The notes beneath the pieces were generated by a model, which had not been told where the DNA came from, made no database searches, and saw nothing but the letters and a program-made list of their open reading frames with translations. DNA of 56,859 nucleotides, from positions 1-56,859 of the forward strand of contig JAFUJS010000009.1 of the NCBI GenBank assembly GCA_017468115.1. The letters are read 5' to 3'. The first letter of the stretch is position 1; the number at the start of each line of letters is the position of its first letter. Made by a program: the position numbers and the translations under genes. This DNA is from Clostridia bacterium (lineage in GTDB: Bacteria; Bacillota_A; Clostridia; Oscillospirales; CAG-272). Positions 27,022-35,835 of this stretch are shown here, one piece after another.

Positions 27022-27022
27022 T

Positions 27023-27907
27023 TTAGTTCCTTTCCGTAAATCTTACAAGGTAGCCGTTTTTGTGTCTTCCTTCGGGCGTTAGATGCACCATTTCTTTCTT
27101 TGATTCAAGGTCGTCAACTATACCATCGGTTGCAGGGATAGAGGACCAAGGCTCAATACAAAGATAAGGAGCGTCGGTTTTCGGTGCGTGCCACAGCCCC
27201 ACATATTTCATACCCTCATAGCTAAGGGTGATGGCAAGGGGCGATTTTTCTGAGCCAAGGGTGATTTCCTTTGAAATATCATAAAGGAAAATTGCGTCGT
27301 CATCAAAGAGTGAGTGGCAAAGATTTATTCTTTTTGTGCCACCCTGTGTGTATAATTTGTCGTTATGGGTGCAGAAGCAGGTGGGAGAGAAGTCAACCCT
27401 TTTTGCAGGGCAGGGCTCACTAAACTCCACATAGTAGTCCTGAAAGGCTGTACCATCCTCATATGGTACATTAAATGCAGGGTGTCCGCCAAGGGCAAAG
27501 ATAAGGTGGGCTTTTTCCTCGTTATTTGTTACTGTGTATTCCACGCCAAGCTTAGTGCCCTCAAGGGTAAAGCAAACATCAAGTGTAAAGTCAAAGGGGT
27601 AGGACTCCTTGGTTTTCTCGTTGCTTTTTAGTGTAAGCACCATTTTTGTATCGGTCAACTCGCTAAGAGTAAACTCGCTTGCACGGGCAATTCCGTGGTT
27701 TGGCATAGTGTATTTCTTGCCACGGTAGGTATATTTGCCCTCAAAAAGCCTGCCGCAGATAGGGAACATAATGGGCGCTCTGCCGCCCCAATATTTTTTA
27801 TCTCCCTGCCAAAGCATTTCCTTGTCCTTGTAGAGAATTGACCAAAGCTCTGCGCCAAGAGAAGAAACAGATACAGAAAGATTATCGTTTTTTATTGTGT
27901 AAATCAT
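27023..27907 (-). CDS. Aldose 1-epimerase-like protein
   Basis: This 294-residue protein (start ATG 27907 after AAGGAG; an upstream in-frame ATG at 27949 lacks a site) begins MIYTIKNDNLSVSVSSLGAEL, the usual opening of galactose-mutarotase-fold proteins. GGHPAFNVP carries the catalytic-type histidine, and LCIEPWSSIPATDG holds the C-terminal glutamate. The family interconverts alpha and beta anomers of sugars, here most like the YeaD/LacX branch. The glycosidases nearby give a plausible source of sugars. Confidence 0.88.
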   Translation of the reverse strand: MIYTIKNDNLSVSVSSLGAELWSILYKDKEMLWQGDKKYWGGRAPIMFPICGRLFEGKYTYRGKKYTMPNHGIARASEFTLSELTDTKMVLTLKSNEKTKESYPFDFTLDVCFTLEGTKLGVEYTVTNNEEKAHLIFALGGHPAFNVPYEDGTAFQDYYVEFSEPCPAKRVDFSPTCFCTHNDKLYTQGGTKRINLCHSLFDDDAIFLYDISKEITLGSEKSPLAITLSYEGMKYVGLWHAPKTDAPYLCIEPWSSIPATDGIVDDLESKKEMVHLTPEGRHKNGYLVRFTERN

Positions 27908-27980
27908 AAAAATCTCCTTATATGATGACCTATAATATAATTTTATCACACATATATATAAAAATCAACCTAAAACAGGG

Positions 27981-28009
27981 TTGAAAAAAATACTTTAGTA
28001 TGCTAAAAT
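27981..28009 (+). promoter_or_regulatory. Promoter of the radical SAM-nnrDE unit
   Basis: TTGAAA (27981-27986) and TAAAAT (28004-28009) are 17 bases apart, followed by a GGGGGAGG ribosome site. Confidence 0.55.
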
Positions 28010-28040
28010 CAAGTTAGTACTTTGGGGGAGGTGCTTTCGT

Positions 28041-29006
28041 ATGGCAAATATTGCGTTGCTCAACAGATGCAATCTAAGGTGTCCCTATTGCTTTGCTGAC
28101 AGCTACACAGGGGAGGCAAGGCAGGACATAGACCTAAATACCCTTGTTAGTCTGCTTGACTTCTGCGCAAGTGATGGCAAGGTGGGCATTATCGGCGGAG
28201 AGCCGCTTTTACATAACAATATTTCAGAGATTATGGAAATATTAAGGCACGACAGGCGCTTTCATTCCATAACCATATTTACAAACGGCATTTTCCTTGA
28301 AAAAATAGCGGATTTTCTTTCTTACCCTGCATTTTCCCTTCTTATAAACGTCAACTCAAGAAGGGACATAGGGGAAAAGAGCTTTGAGAAAATAAAAAGC
28401 AACATTTCCCTGTGCCTTGAAAAAATGGACAAGGAAAGGGTAGGGCTTGGCATAAATGTTTACGAGGAAAATCAGGACTTTTCCGACCTTTTGGAGCTTA
28501 TCTCGGGCTTCGGCTTTGACAAGGTAAGGGTCAGCGTCGTTATTCCTCAAAACAAGGGCGAGGGCGGCATTCCCTATTTTATGAGAATGAAGCCTACGCT
28601 AATGCGCCTTTACGCCTCACTAAAGGAGCTTGGGGTTGCCTCCTGCTACGACTGTAATGTTATTCCCGAGTGTGTTTACACCGATGAGGAAAAAGCATTT
28701 CTTAACTCCTTGCCCTTCAAAAATCAGCTGGAAAGGCTTATTTTCGTTGGCAAAAGACCAATTTGCTCCCCTGTAATTGATTTGTACCCCGACAAAACCG
28801 CAACAAGGTGCTTCGGTATGTACGATGGGGGCAGGGTCAAAATAGACGGCTTTGAAACTATTGACGATCTTAAAAATTACTTCTTTAAGGAAATAGATTG
28901 CAGGCTGGTAAACACCCCGTCCTGTGATGGCTGTAAGGACTGCTACAAATATAAATGCTTTGGCTGCTATGGCGGTTGCCTCTGCTATAAGGAGGTAAGT
29001 CTATGA
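28041..29006 (+). CDS. Radical SAM protein with Cys-rich C-terminus
   Basis: This 321-residue protein has CNLRCPYCFA at residues 10-19, the CxxxCxxC motif that binds the SAM-cleaving [4Fe-4S] cluster, and GGEPLLH for SAM contact. The C-terminus (from about 292) is rich in cysteine (CDGCKDCYKYKCFGCYGGC), like SPASM or twitch domains that bind auxiliary clusters in peptide-modifying enzymes. No precursor peptide is obvious nearby. Its last four bases overlap the nnrDE start. The substrate is unknown. Confidence 0.87.
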   Translation: MANIALLNRCNLRCPYCFADSYTGEARQDIDLNTLVSLLDFCASDGKVGIIGGEPLLHNNISEIMEILRHDRRFHSITIFTNGIFLEKIADFLSYPAFSLLINVNSRRDIGEKSFEKIKSNISLCLEKMDKERVGLGINVYEENQDFSDLLELISGFGFDKVRVSVVIPQNKGEGGIPYFMRMKPTLMRLYASLKELGVASCYDCNVIPECVYTDEEKAFLNSLPFKNQLERLIFVGKRPICSPVIDLYPDKTATRCFGMYDGGRVKIDGFETIDDLKNYFFKEIDCRLVNTPSCDGCKDCYKYKCFGCYGGCLCYKEVSL

Positions 29007-30496
29007 AAAGAGTAGTAAGCAACGAAATAATGAAAAACGCCGATATGGCTACAATCGAGGGTGGCACACCGTCAATTGAGCTTATGAGGCGGGCTGCCGA
29101 GGGAATATACAAAAGCGCAAGCTGGCAGGGCGAGATTTTAGTTGTCTGCGGCTATGGCAACAATGCAGGGGACGGCTATGCCCTTGCTGAGATTCTTCAA
29201 AAAAACGGACACAGGGTAACACTTTTGCTTCTTAAAAAGCGCTTTTCCGCCGACGGAGAATACTATTTTAACAGGTGCCTAAGAGAACAAATTCCATACT
29301 TTGAATATAGCAAGGCACTAAGCCTCTCTGGCTTTGATATCATAGTGGATTGCATATTCGGCACAGGCTTTAAGGGCGCGCTTGAGGAAAATGCAAGGGA
29401 GCTTATTTCCAAAATAAACGAAAGCGGCGCATTCGTAATTTCAGCCGACATAAACAGCGGCATTAACGGAAACAACGGTCTTTGCACACAAGCGGTAAAA
29501 AGCAACGTAACGGTTGCAATCGGCGAGTATAAGCTGGGGCATTTTCTTGCTATGGCAAAGGACTATGTGGGCAGCCTTACCTGTGTGGACATTGGCATAG
29601 AGGTTAAGGAAAAAGCATATAGCCTAGTTGAGGCAGAGGACGCAAATAAGCTCCTTTATGAGAGGAAAAACCATTCAAACAAGGGTACCTACGGCTACCT
29701 TTCAATTATAGGTGGCTCGGTTCAATATAGCGGTGCGGTCAAGCTTGCAAATTTGGCTGTGGGGGCAATGCGCTGTGGCGCAGGTGTTGCCCGCCTTTGT
29801 ATACCACAGGAAATAGTCGGGGGCGTTTTGCCCTACGTGCTTGAAAGCACAATTTACCCCCTTGATAGTCAAGACGGCTACATAAAATTTAACGAAAACC
29901 AGACACAGGGTGCCCTAAAAGGCACAAGAGCCGTAGCTGTCGGTATGGGTATGGGTCAAGGCAGTGACAACAAGGCAATAATTGAGTACATACTCAGTAG
30001 CTACGAGGGCAACATAGTGATTGATGCGGACGGGCTTAACACCCTTTCCAAGCTGGATTTGTCCCTTCTTAAAAAAGCTAAGGGCACAGTTGTTTTAACC
30101 CCGCATCTTAAGGAGCTTGAAAGGCTGTGTGATACTCCCCTTGACGAAATTGAAAAGGCTCCTGCTTCTGTGGCAGAGAGCTTTGCCCGTCAGTATGGCG
30201 TAATTCTTTTGCTTAAGGGACCATCTACCATTATTACAGATGGGGAAAGCACCTATATTGTAAATCGTGGCTGTGCAGGTATGGCAACGGCAGGCAGTGG
30301 CGACGTTTTAAGCGGCATTCTTTGCGGACTTTTAGCCACCACCGAAGACCGCACACCCATAGAGAGTGTGTACCTGGGTGCCTACATAAACGGTCTTGCA
30401 GGGGAGATGGCACAGGACGAAAATGGACAAATTTCCGCCCTAGCCTCGGACACAGCTGGCAAAATCAAAGAGGCAATAAAAGCAATACAAAAATAA
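29003..30496 (+). CDS. nnrDE: Bifunctional NAD(P)H-hydrate epimerase/dehydratase
   Basis: This 497-residue protein has the YjeF-N epimerase domain (about 1-210, with CGYGNNAGDGYALAEIL) and the carbohydrate-kinase-like dehydratase domain (about 225-495, with GMGMGQGS, LTPHLKELERL, LLKGPSTIITDG and GSGDVLSGI). Together they repair hydrated NADH and NADPH: the first converts the R to the S form, the second dehydrates using ADP or ATP. Length and domain order match the usual fused form. Translation is coupled to the radical SAM gene by an ATGA overlap. Confidence 0.95.
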   Translation: MKRVVSNEIMKNADMATIEGGTPSIELMRRAAEGIYKSASWQGEILVVCGYGNNAGDGYALAEILQKNGHRVTLLLLKKRFSADGEYYFNRCLREQIPYFEYSKALSLSGFDIIVDCIFGTGFKGALEENARELISKINESGAFVISADINSGINGNNGLCTQAVKSNVTVAIGEYKLGHFLAMAKDYVGSLTCVDIGIEVKEKAYSLVEAEDANKLLYERKNHSNKGTYGYLSIIGGSVQYSGAVKLANLAVGAMRCGAGVARLCIPQEIVGGVLPYVLESTIYPLDSQDGYIKFNENQTQGALKGTRAVAVGMGMGQGSDNKAIIEYILSSYEGNIVIDADGLNTLSKLDLSLLKKAKGTVVLTPHLKELERLCDTPLDEIEKAPASVAESFARQYGVILLLKGPSTIITDGESTYIVNRGCAGMATAGSGDVLSGILCGLLATTEDRTPIESVYLGAYINGLAGEMAQDENGQISALASDTAGKIKEAIKAIQK

Positions 30497-30521
30497 AAGA
30501 GGTCAATTTGACCTCTTTTTT
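30495..30521. terminator. Bidirectional intrinsic terminator
   Basis: AAAAGAGGTCAA pairs with TTGACCTCTTTT between the converging nnrDE and 30520-30900 genes. Confidence 0.8.
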
Positions 30522-30900
30522 ATTTCAATACAAGTGTATGATAAAGGCTAACGCTTTCTCTACCTGTGCCATCCTCATCAACGGCATAGTATGTTTCAAC
30601 ACATTGTCCCAGCAGTACAGTTCTTCTGTTAATCAGAACACCAACAATAATTCCCTTGTGTAAAAAAAGACCGTTCACCCAATCACTTTTCTTAATCGGA
30701 ATTAATCTGTTTGCGCATTTTCGGCTGTCGCTTTGTCCGTAGGAAAATTCCTCAAAGTCCTCATCCTCAATAAGGAACAAATGCTCTGCCTGCTCCTCCA
30801 AGCTTTTGCCCGAAAGCATGCTATACGCATTGTCAAAAAGCTCCACCTTTTTAATGTCGCCCTCAAAATCACATTTTTTAATAGTGTCAAAATTTACCAT
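30520..30900 (-). CDS. Small protein of unknown function
   Basis: This 126-residue acidic protein is not recognised. It has EEQAEHLFLIEDEDFEEFSYGQSDSRKCANRLIPIKKSDW and ends in a beta-rich stretch. Its start ATG overlaps the end of the hydrolase gene (TTATGGTAA), so the two are translationally coupled. No signal peptide or membrane segment is visible. The operon order (XRE regulator, hydrolase, this gene) suggests it works with the hydrolase. Confidence 0.7.
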   Translation of the reverse strand: MVNFDTIKKCDFEGDIKKVELFDNAYSMLSGKSLEEQAEHLFLIEDEDFEEFSYGQSDSRKCANRLIPIKKSDWVNGLFLHKGIIVGVLINRRTVLLGQCVETYYAVDEDGTGRESVSLYHTLVLK

Positions 30901-31862
30901 AAGTCCTTCTCCTTCATTTCACAGATAAAGCCCTCAAGAGCCTTAACATATTTTTCCTTGTCAGTAGGGTAGGCAACTCCGTGCCCCGCACCCTCAATTT
31001 CCACAAGCCTTTTTAGTGGAGAGCCACAAGCTTCATAAACTCGACGGCTCATTTCACAGGGCACAAAATCGTCGGCTGCACCGTGTATAAGGATAATAGG
31101 AATTTTTGCGTTTTTAACAGCCTCAAGGGGAGATGCCTGCTCCAGCTCAAAGCCACCGAAAAGCCTTGCGCTCGCCTTAATAATCGGGTAAAAGATAGAC
31201 ACAGGTAGGTGCATTTCTTTTACAATCTTTTTAATAATTGTAGGGTTATCAGAGTAGCCGCAGTCGGCTAAAACGTACTTTACATTTTTGGGCAGCTTTT
31301 CTCCCGATGCAAGCAGGGCGGTCGATGCGCCCATAGAAACACCGCAGAGAATAATTTCAACATCCTTGCCAAGATATTCAATAAGAAAATCTATCCACTT
31401 AAGGCAGTCGTACCTTTCAAAAATTCCAAAGGTAATCACATTTCCGTCGCTGCTGCCACAGCCACGCTGGTCAACAAGCAAAAGGCTATGTCCTATCTCA
31501 AAGCACCTTTCGATTGCCGCGCTCATATCACGCACACCCTCACTGCGGTAGCCGTGTATAACAATCTCAACAGGGGCACCCTTTTGGTACTCGTAGTACT
31601 TACCACGTAGTGTAAGCCCATCAAAGGACCTTATTTCCACATCGGTGTGTGGCGTATCAAAGGCAAGCTTTATCCACCTACGCAGGTCGTCTACATAGGG
31701 GGTAACCATTGCCATCTTTGGCAGCTCGTAGGCATCAGCGCTGTCAAATACCTTGCGCTTTTTGGTCTTGAAGGTCAAATTAAAGGCAATCACAAATGCC
31801 AGAATAAAGCCTATTAGCAAGAAAGCCAAAACGCCAATTATAACATAAGCCCACCAGGGCAT
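30894..31862 (-). CDS. Membrane-anchored alpha/beta hydrolase
   Basis: This 322-residue protein begins with a membrane helix (about 5-28) and then has the alpha/beta-hydrolase fold. HGYRSEG forms the oxyanion region, VSMGAS is the nucleophile elbow with the catalytic serine, HGAADDFVP has the acid, and EGAGHGVAY the histidine. It resembles the BAAT/YqkD family of esterases. The substrate cannot be read. The membrane helix places the catalytic part outside or at the membrane. Confidence 0.88.
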   Translation of the reverse strand: MPWWAYVIIGVLAFLLIGFILAFVIAFNLTFKTKKRKVFDSADAYELPKMAMVTPYVDDLRRWIKLAFDTPHTDVEIRSFDGLTLRGKYYEYQKGAPVEIVIHGYRSEGVRDMSAAIERCFEIGHSLLLVDQRGCGSSDGNVITFGIFERYDCLKWIDFLIEYLGKDVEIILCGVSMGASTALLASGEKLPKNVKYVLADCGYSDNPTIIKKIVKEMHLPVSIFYPIIKASARLFGGFELEQASPLEAVKNAKIPIILIHGAADDFVPCEMSRRVYEACGSPLKRLVEIEGAGHGVAYPTDKEKYVKALEGFICEMKEKDLW

Positions 31863-31866
31863 AAAA

Positions 31867-32475
31867 TCACTCCTTTACAACAAATTTCTTGAATTCAGAT
31901 TCAGTTAAAATTATAACATCGTCGAAAGAACTGCGGGCTTGCATTTGGCTTAAATAGCCATACTCTCCAAGGTTTTTAATATAGTTAGGCTCTCCGCTAA
32001 TAACAAGTATAGCACAGCTGTCCTTTATTTGAAAGCCCTTCTTTGCAATAACCCATCTTTCACGAACAGGGTGGGTGCCTAAGGGGTATGCCTGCTCCCA
32101 AATAATACCACCCTCTGTGCAAGCAATAAAGGTATGCTTGTTCGCTATTTTTCTCGTCTTTATTATGGTATAATCCTTGCCGTTATAGCTCAAAAGAAAG
32201 GTGCTGGTGTGCTGACATTTTGAAACCAATTGCTTGTCGCTTTTGAAGGCGGCAAAGAAGGACTTTTTCTCGTCGCCGGCCTTGGCTTCCATAATGTCCG
32301 TGAAGTCGCAATTCAAGGCGCCACAAATACTAAGCAGAGTATCGGTTGTAACGGTTTGATTTTTGGAAAGCTTGGAAAGCGTGCGGGAGCTGATACCCGT
32401 CATTTCCATAAGCTGGGTTTTGTTAATTCCCTTATCAATAAGCAGCTTCCAAAGTCTTGCATAGCTTATATACAT
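31867..32475 (-). CDS. XRE-family transcriptional regulator
   Basis: This 202-residue protein (start ATG 32475 after GGGGG; the upstream ATG at 32526 sits in the promoter) has an N-terminal helix-turn-helix, KTQLMEMTGISSRTLSKLSKN, followed by VTTDTLLSICGALNCDFTDIM. The C-terminal 130 residues form an unrecognised beta-rich domain that could sense a ligand. It lies four bases before the hydrolase gene and faces away from the GH35 gene, so it may control both. Confidence 0.85.
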   Translation of the reverse strand: MYISYARLWKLLIDKGINKTQLMEMTGISSRTLSKLSKNQTVTTDTLLSICGALNCDFTDIMEAKAGDEKKSFFAAFKSDKQLVSKCQHTSTFLLSYNGKDYTIIKTRKIANKHTFIACTEGGIIWEQAYPLGTHPVRERWVIAKKGFQIKDSCAILVISGEPNYIKNLGEYGYLSQMQARSSFDDVIILTESEFKKFVVKE

Positions 32476-32497
32476 TAAAGCACCCCCTTCTAATTTT

Positions 32498-32526
32498 ATG
32501 TTATCACTATTTTGCAAAAATGTCAA
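32498..32526 (-). promoter_or_regulatory. Promoter of the XRE regulator unit
   Basis: On the minus strand, TTGACA (32526-32521) and TAACAT (32503-32498) are 17 bases apart. Confidence 0.7.
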
Positions 32527-32565
32527 TAAATATTTACAATAGTAAAATTTTTTAGAAAAATAGAG

Positions 32566-32595
32566 TTGAAAAGCCGTGCCGTAATATGTTACAAT
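32566..32595 (+). promoter_or_regulatory. Promoter of the GH35 gene
   Basis: TTGAAA (32566-32571) and TACAAT (32590-32595) are 18 bases apart. The promoter is back to back with that of the XRE regulator. Confidence 0.6.
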
Positions 32596-32621
32596 TATTA
32601 AAACACTAAAAGGAGCCTTTT

Positions 32622-34358
32622 ATGAAATTTGAAATTGTAGGAAAAGACTTTTTGAAGGACGGCAAGCCGATAAAAATAATCTCCGGCGCCGTTCACTACT
32701 TTAGAAATATGAAGGACACCTGGGCTGACATCTTCAAAAAGATGCGCGCTATGGGTCTTAACTGTGTGGAAACCTACTGTGCGTGGAATATGCACGAGAA
32801 GAAAATCGGCGAGTACGATTTTACAGGTAACCTTGACATTGCCCAGTTTATAAGAATGGCAGAAAAAGAGGGACTTATGGTAATTGTGCGCCCCGGACCG
32901 TATATTTGCTCAGAGTGGGAGTTCGGTGGGCTTCCTTGGTGGCTCCAGACAATGGACGATATGGAAATCCGTTGCTTAAACCCCGTGTATATGGAGCACT
33001 TTACCAGATATCTAAAAAGAGTCTTTGATGAGATAAGACCCTTGCTCTGTACCAATGGCGGACCTGTGATTATGCTCCAATGCGAAAACGAGTACGGCTA
33101 TTATGGCGACGACAAGGAATATATGAAAAAGCTCTACGAAATTTACAGAGAAAACGGCATAGATGTGCCCCTTTTCACCTCTGACGGAACAGGTGAGCAG
33201 GACCTTCTGGACGGCACAATTGAGGGCTGTCTTTCCACTCTCAACTTCGGTAGCCGTGTAGAGGAAAACTTTAAGGCGCACGATAAGCTTTTCCCCGATA
33301 TGCCAAAAATGTGTATGGAAATGTGGAACGGCTGGTTCGATGCCTGGTGCGAGGACAAGCATCATACAACCTCGGCAGAGGACTATGCCAAGGTTGTTGA
33401 CGATATGCTAAAGCGTGGCAGCCTAAATATGTATATGTTTATCGGCGGCACAAGCTTTGGCTTTAACAGCGGCGCAAATCATTACGACAAGTATTGGCCG
33501 CAGGTAACCAGCTACGACTACGACGCACCTCTTTCCGAGTGTGGCGATATTACAAAAAAGTATATGGCGCTGCGTAAGGTAATTTCTAAATATGTGGACT
33601 ACGACCTGCCAAAGGTTCCCGAAAACAGGGAAAAGAGAGCCTACGGAAGCTTTACACTCCACGAGGCAGGCGGATTCTTTGACAATCTTGACAACCTTTC
33701 AACACCTGTGTTCTCAAATGTGCCAAAGTGTATGGAGCACTATGGACAGGGCTATGGCTACATAGCTTACAAAACAAGGCTCAACCGTGATTATAGCAAT
33801 GCAGAGCTTTTCTTTGAAAGCCTGGGCGACAGGGCGCAAATTTACATAAATAAAAGCCTGGTCGACATAATTTACATAAACGACCAGGAGCTAAAGACAC
33901 GCTTTACAGCCAAGGCGGGTGACACCCTTACAATTCTTGTTGAAAATATGGGTAGGGCAAACTTCGGACCCAAGATGATGAGAAAGAAGGGCATTGCAGG
34001 CAGAGTTCTTATCGGTGGCAGAGTCCACTTTAACTGGGACGTATACACCCTTCCGATGGATAACCTTGATAAGGTTAAATACGGCGGCGACATAGAGGAG
34101 AAGGCACGCTTCCTAAAGGGCGAATTTTTAGTAGATAAGGTGGCAGACACCTTCCTGTATCTTAATAGCTTCAAGAAGGGCTTTGTCCTAATAAACGGCT
34201 TTAATATCGGCAGATATTGGGAAAAAGGACCACAAAAAAGCCTTTACGTGCCCGCCTCACTCCTTCACGAGGGCAAAAACGAAATTGTCATCTTCGAGTC
34301 CGATGGACTCAAGGGCGAGCCAACAGTAGAATTTAAGGACTACCACACACTACAATAA
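32622..34358 (+). CDS. Beta-galactosidase, family GH35
   Basis: This 578-residue enzyme carries the GH35 signature GPYICSEWEFGGLPWWL, the acid/base glutamate in QCENEYG, and the nucleophile glutamate in CMEMWNGWFD. The TIM barrel spans about 1-320 and jelly-roll domains follow. The family releases terminal beta-galactose with retention. No signal peptide is seen, so it acts in the cytosol. AAAGGAG precedes the ATG. Confidence 0.93.
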   Translation: MKFEIVGKDFLKDGKPIKIISGAVHYFRNMKDTWADIFKKMRAMGLNCVETYCAWNMHEKKIGEYDFTGNLDIAQFIRMAEKEGLMVIVRPGPYICSEWEFGGLPWWLQTMDDMEIRCLNPVYMEHFTRYLKRVFDEIRPLLCTNGGPVIMLQCENEYGYYGDDKEYMKKLYEIYRENGIDVPLFTSDGTGEQDLLDGTIEGCLSTLNFGSRVEENFKAHDKLFPDMPKMCMEMWNGWFDAWCEDKHHTTSAEDYAKVVDDMLKRGSLNMYMFIGGTSFGFNSGANHYDKYWPQVTSYDYDAPLSECGDITKKYMALRKVISKYVDYDLPKVPENREKRAYGSFTLHEAGGFFDNLDNLSTPVFSNVPKCMEHYGQGYGYIAYKTRLNRDYSNAELFFESLGDRAQIYINKSLVDIIYINDQELKTRFTAKAGDTLTILVENMGRANFGPKMMRKKGIAGRVLIGGRVHFNWDVYTLPMDNLDKVKYGGDIEEKARFLKGEFLVDKVADTFLYLNSFKKGFVLINGFNIGRYWEKGPQKSLYVPASLLHEGKNEIVIFESDGLKGEPTVEFKDYHTLQ

Positions 34359-34404
34359 AACAAAAGGAACGCAAAGGGGTGCTTTCCATAAAGCAGAAAA
34401 ACAC

Positions 34405-34440
34405 AAAAGGGGTACGAGCAATTTTGTTCGTACCCCTTTT
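34405..34440 (+). terminator. Terminator after the GH35 gene
   Basis: AAAAGGGGTACGA and TCGTACCCCTTTT form a 13-bp stem ending in T. A second, smaller hairpin (ACCTTG/CAAGGT, 34446-34462) follows. Confidence 0.8.
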
Positions 34441-34507
34441 CACATACCTTGTCCCGCAAGGTATAGTGTGTTATACCTTATAGGTGTACTGTCGGGTGGT
34501 ATTTTTT

Positions 34508-34716
34508 TAGTGATATGCCTCGCACGGCTCGGCGTGATATTTTTGCTTCTCAAAAGAGATATTGCTCCCGATGGTCGCAGTGATATTCTATTCGCCTTTG
34601 TAACTTCAAACGCGCGTAGCGCATATCACTGCCGAAGGCAATATCACGCACGAAGTGCATATCACTCGCGGCAGGCGAATAGAGTTGGCGCACCTGCTTT
34701 ATCGCAGGTGCGCCAA
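34508..34716. repeat. Hairpin array A (large palindrome made of small palindromes)
   Basis: The left half has copies of AGTGATAT-like 8-mers, each followed by a small imperfect palindrome (CCTCGCACGGCTCGG, TTTTGCTTCTCAAAA, TGCTCCCGATGGTCGCA). The right half carries the reverse 8-mer ATATCACT with hairpins GCCGAAGGC and GCACGAAGTGC. CTATTCGCC (left) and GGCGAATAG (right) close the centre. A last hairpin (GGCGCACCTGC/GCAGGTGCGCC, 34687-34714) abuts the nitrilase-family gene and may terminate it. No coding frame is convincing here. Confidence 0.75.
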
Positions 34717-34731
34717 TGCGTTCCTTTTTTA

Positions 34732-35538
34732 TTAGTTAAATGCTTCGGGGCAAAGACCATTTGTGATAAAGTCGTCCCCACGCACAAGCCCTTGACCAAA
34801 GCCTGCCGGGCGCATATATTTTTGGGTTGGGTCTATATCATAGGTAAAGGAGCCAACCTGCGCACGCATATTTTTAAGTATTTTGCCGTCAGGCGCAACA
34901 AGCATAGAGGAACCGCCGTGCTCCTCGGTGCCCATAGAGTAGGACGAGCGAGCAACAAAGGAATTGGTCCTAAAAGCAAGAAGCTTGGCTTGTGCATCAA
35001 TAATATCAACCCTTTCGCCCCTTTGATAGCCGGGGACAATGATTATATCAGGCTTAAATTTTGCAATATATTCAATTTGCTCATTGAAGTATACGTCATA
35101 GCAGGTCATAAACGCAAAGCGTATGCCGTCAAGCACACAGGTGCAGGCACACTTGCCGTCAGGCTCTCCGGCAACAACCCCAAGCTTAATTTCTGATGGT
35201 GGCAAATGCTGCTTGTTATAAATAAAGGCAGCCCTGCCGTCCTTGTCAAAAAGATAGGTGCTGTTTTTTATTTGCCCCCGGCGCTCTTCAAGCACATTTA
35301 TTGCCACATAAGCACGCTTTTTCTTGGCAGCTTTAGAAGCCTCAATTAGCATAAGCTCCGCCCTTGAAAGCGCATTTAGCTCCGCCTCAATATCAGAAAG
35401 CCCACCGGCATTGGAATACTCCGGCAAAACAATAAGCTCCCCCTCGGCTGTGCGTAGCTCCTCAATCAAAAACTCAGCAATCCTCTCATCAGGTATATCT
35501 CCCATATGATACGCCGGTTGTATAATAGTAATCCTCAT
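34732..35538 (-). CDS. Carbon-nitrogen hydrolase (nitrilase superfamily)
   Basis: This 268-residue protein (start ATG 35538 after a G-rich site; the upstream ATG at 35559 has none) has the catalytic triad of the superfamily: Glu in LPEYSN, Lys in YNKQHLPP, Cys in MTCYDVYF. Members hydrolyse amides or nitriles, for example omega-amidase and N-carbamoyl hydrolases. The substrate is not evident. The gene stands alone between two hairpin arrays. Confidence 0.88.
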   Translation of the reverse strand: MRITIIQPAYHMGDIPDERIAEFLIEELRTAEGELIVLPEYSNAGGLSDIEAELNALSRAELMLIEASKAAKKKRAYVAINVLEERRGQIKNSTYLFDKDGRAAFIYNKQHLPPSEIKLGVVAGEPDGKCACTCVLDGIRFAFMTCYDVYFNEQIEYIAKFKPDIIIVPGYQRGERVDIIDAQAKLLAFRTNSFVARSSYSMGTEEHGGSSMLVAPDGKILKNMRAQVGSFTYDIDPTQKYMRPAGFGQGLVRGDDFITNGLCPEAFN

Positions 35539-35645
35539 AAACCAAGCCCCCAAAATCATTATATCAATAGTCTACCACAAAAACCCCCCTTGGCGTGCTT
35601 TCGTATGGATTCGAACTCACGTACCAATGAAGCATCGCCTTGCGG

Positions 35646-35799
35646 TGATATGATGTTTTTCGCTTCGCTCGAAGTGATGTTGCTCGTTTCACTCGCAATG
35701 ATGCAATGTTTGCATCATTGTGCCGCAAGGCACACATCATTAGGCGAAGCCGTCATCATTGGCATAGCCAACATCATTTGCCGAAGGCAAACATCATTG
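35646..35799. repeat. Hairpin array B
   Basis: Same plan as array A but with a different 8-mer. The left half has GTGATGTT/ATGATGTT spacers with hairpins TTTCGCTTCGCTCGAA and GCTCGTTTCACTCGC. The right half has ACATCATT spacers with GCCGCAAGGC, GGCGAAGCC, GGCATAGCC and TGCCGAAGGCA. GATGCAA and TTGCATC sit at the centre. The array ends at the native terminator of tRNA-Trp. Bases 35560-35645 hold no feature I can support. Confidence 0.75.
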
Positions 35800-35834
35800 A
35801 AAAAAACGACAAGTTTTCAACTTGTCGTTTTTTT
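35800..35834 (-). terminator. Original tRNA-Trp terminator, now displaced
   Basis: AACGACAAGTT and AACTTGTCGTT form an 11-bp stem with flanking A and T runs, ending one base before the left copy of the tRNA-Trp end. Before the element integrated, it would have directly followed the tRNA-Trp gene. Confidence 0.75.
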
Positions 35835-35835
35835 C

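Noticed and set aside
34468..35196. A 242-codon plus-strand open frame across array A and the nitrilase-family gene
   Set aside because: It is a mirror of the repeat array and of the real minus-strand gene with its catalytic Glu, Lys and Cys motifs.
35588..35625. A tRNA T-arm-like piece (TGGATTCGAACTCAC)
   Set aside because: The T-loop is tRNA-like but the stem does not pair and no other arms are present. It could be an old attachment scar, but I cannot support it.
34508..35799. CRISPR-like spacing in the hairpin arrays
   Set aside because: The repeated unit is only an 8-mer, it inverts at the centre, and the intervening parts are palindromes rather than unique spacers. No cas genes are present.
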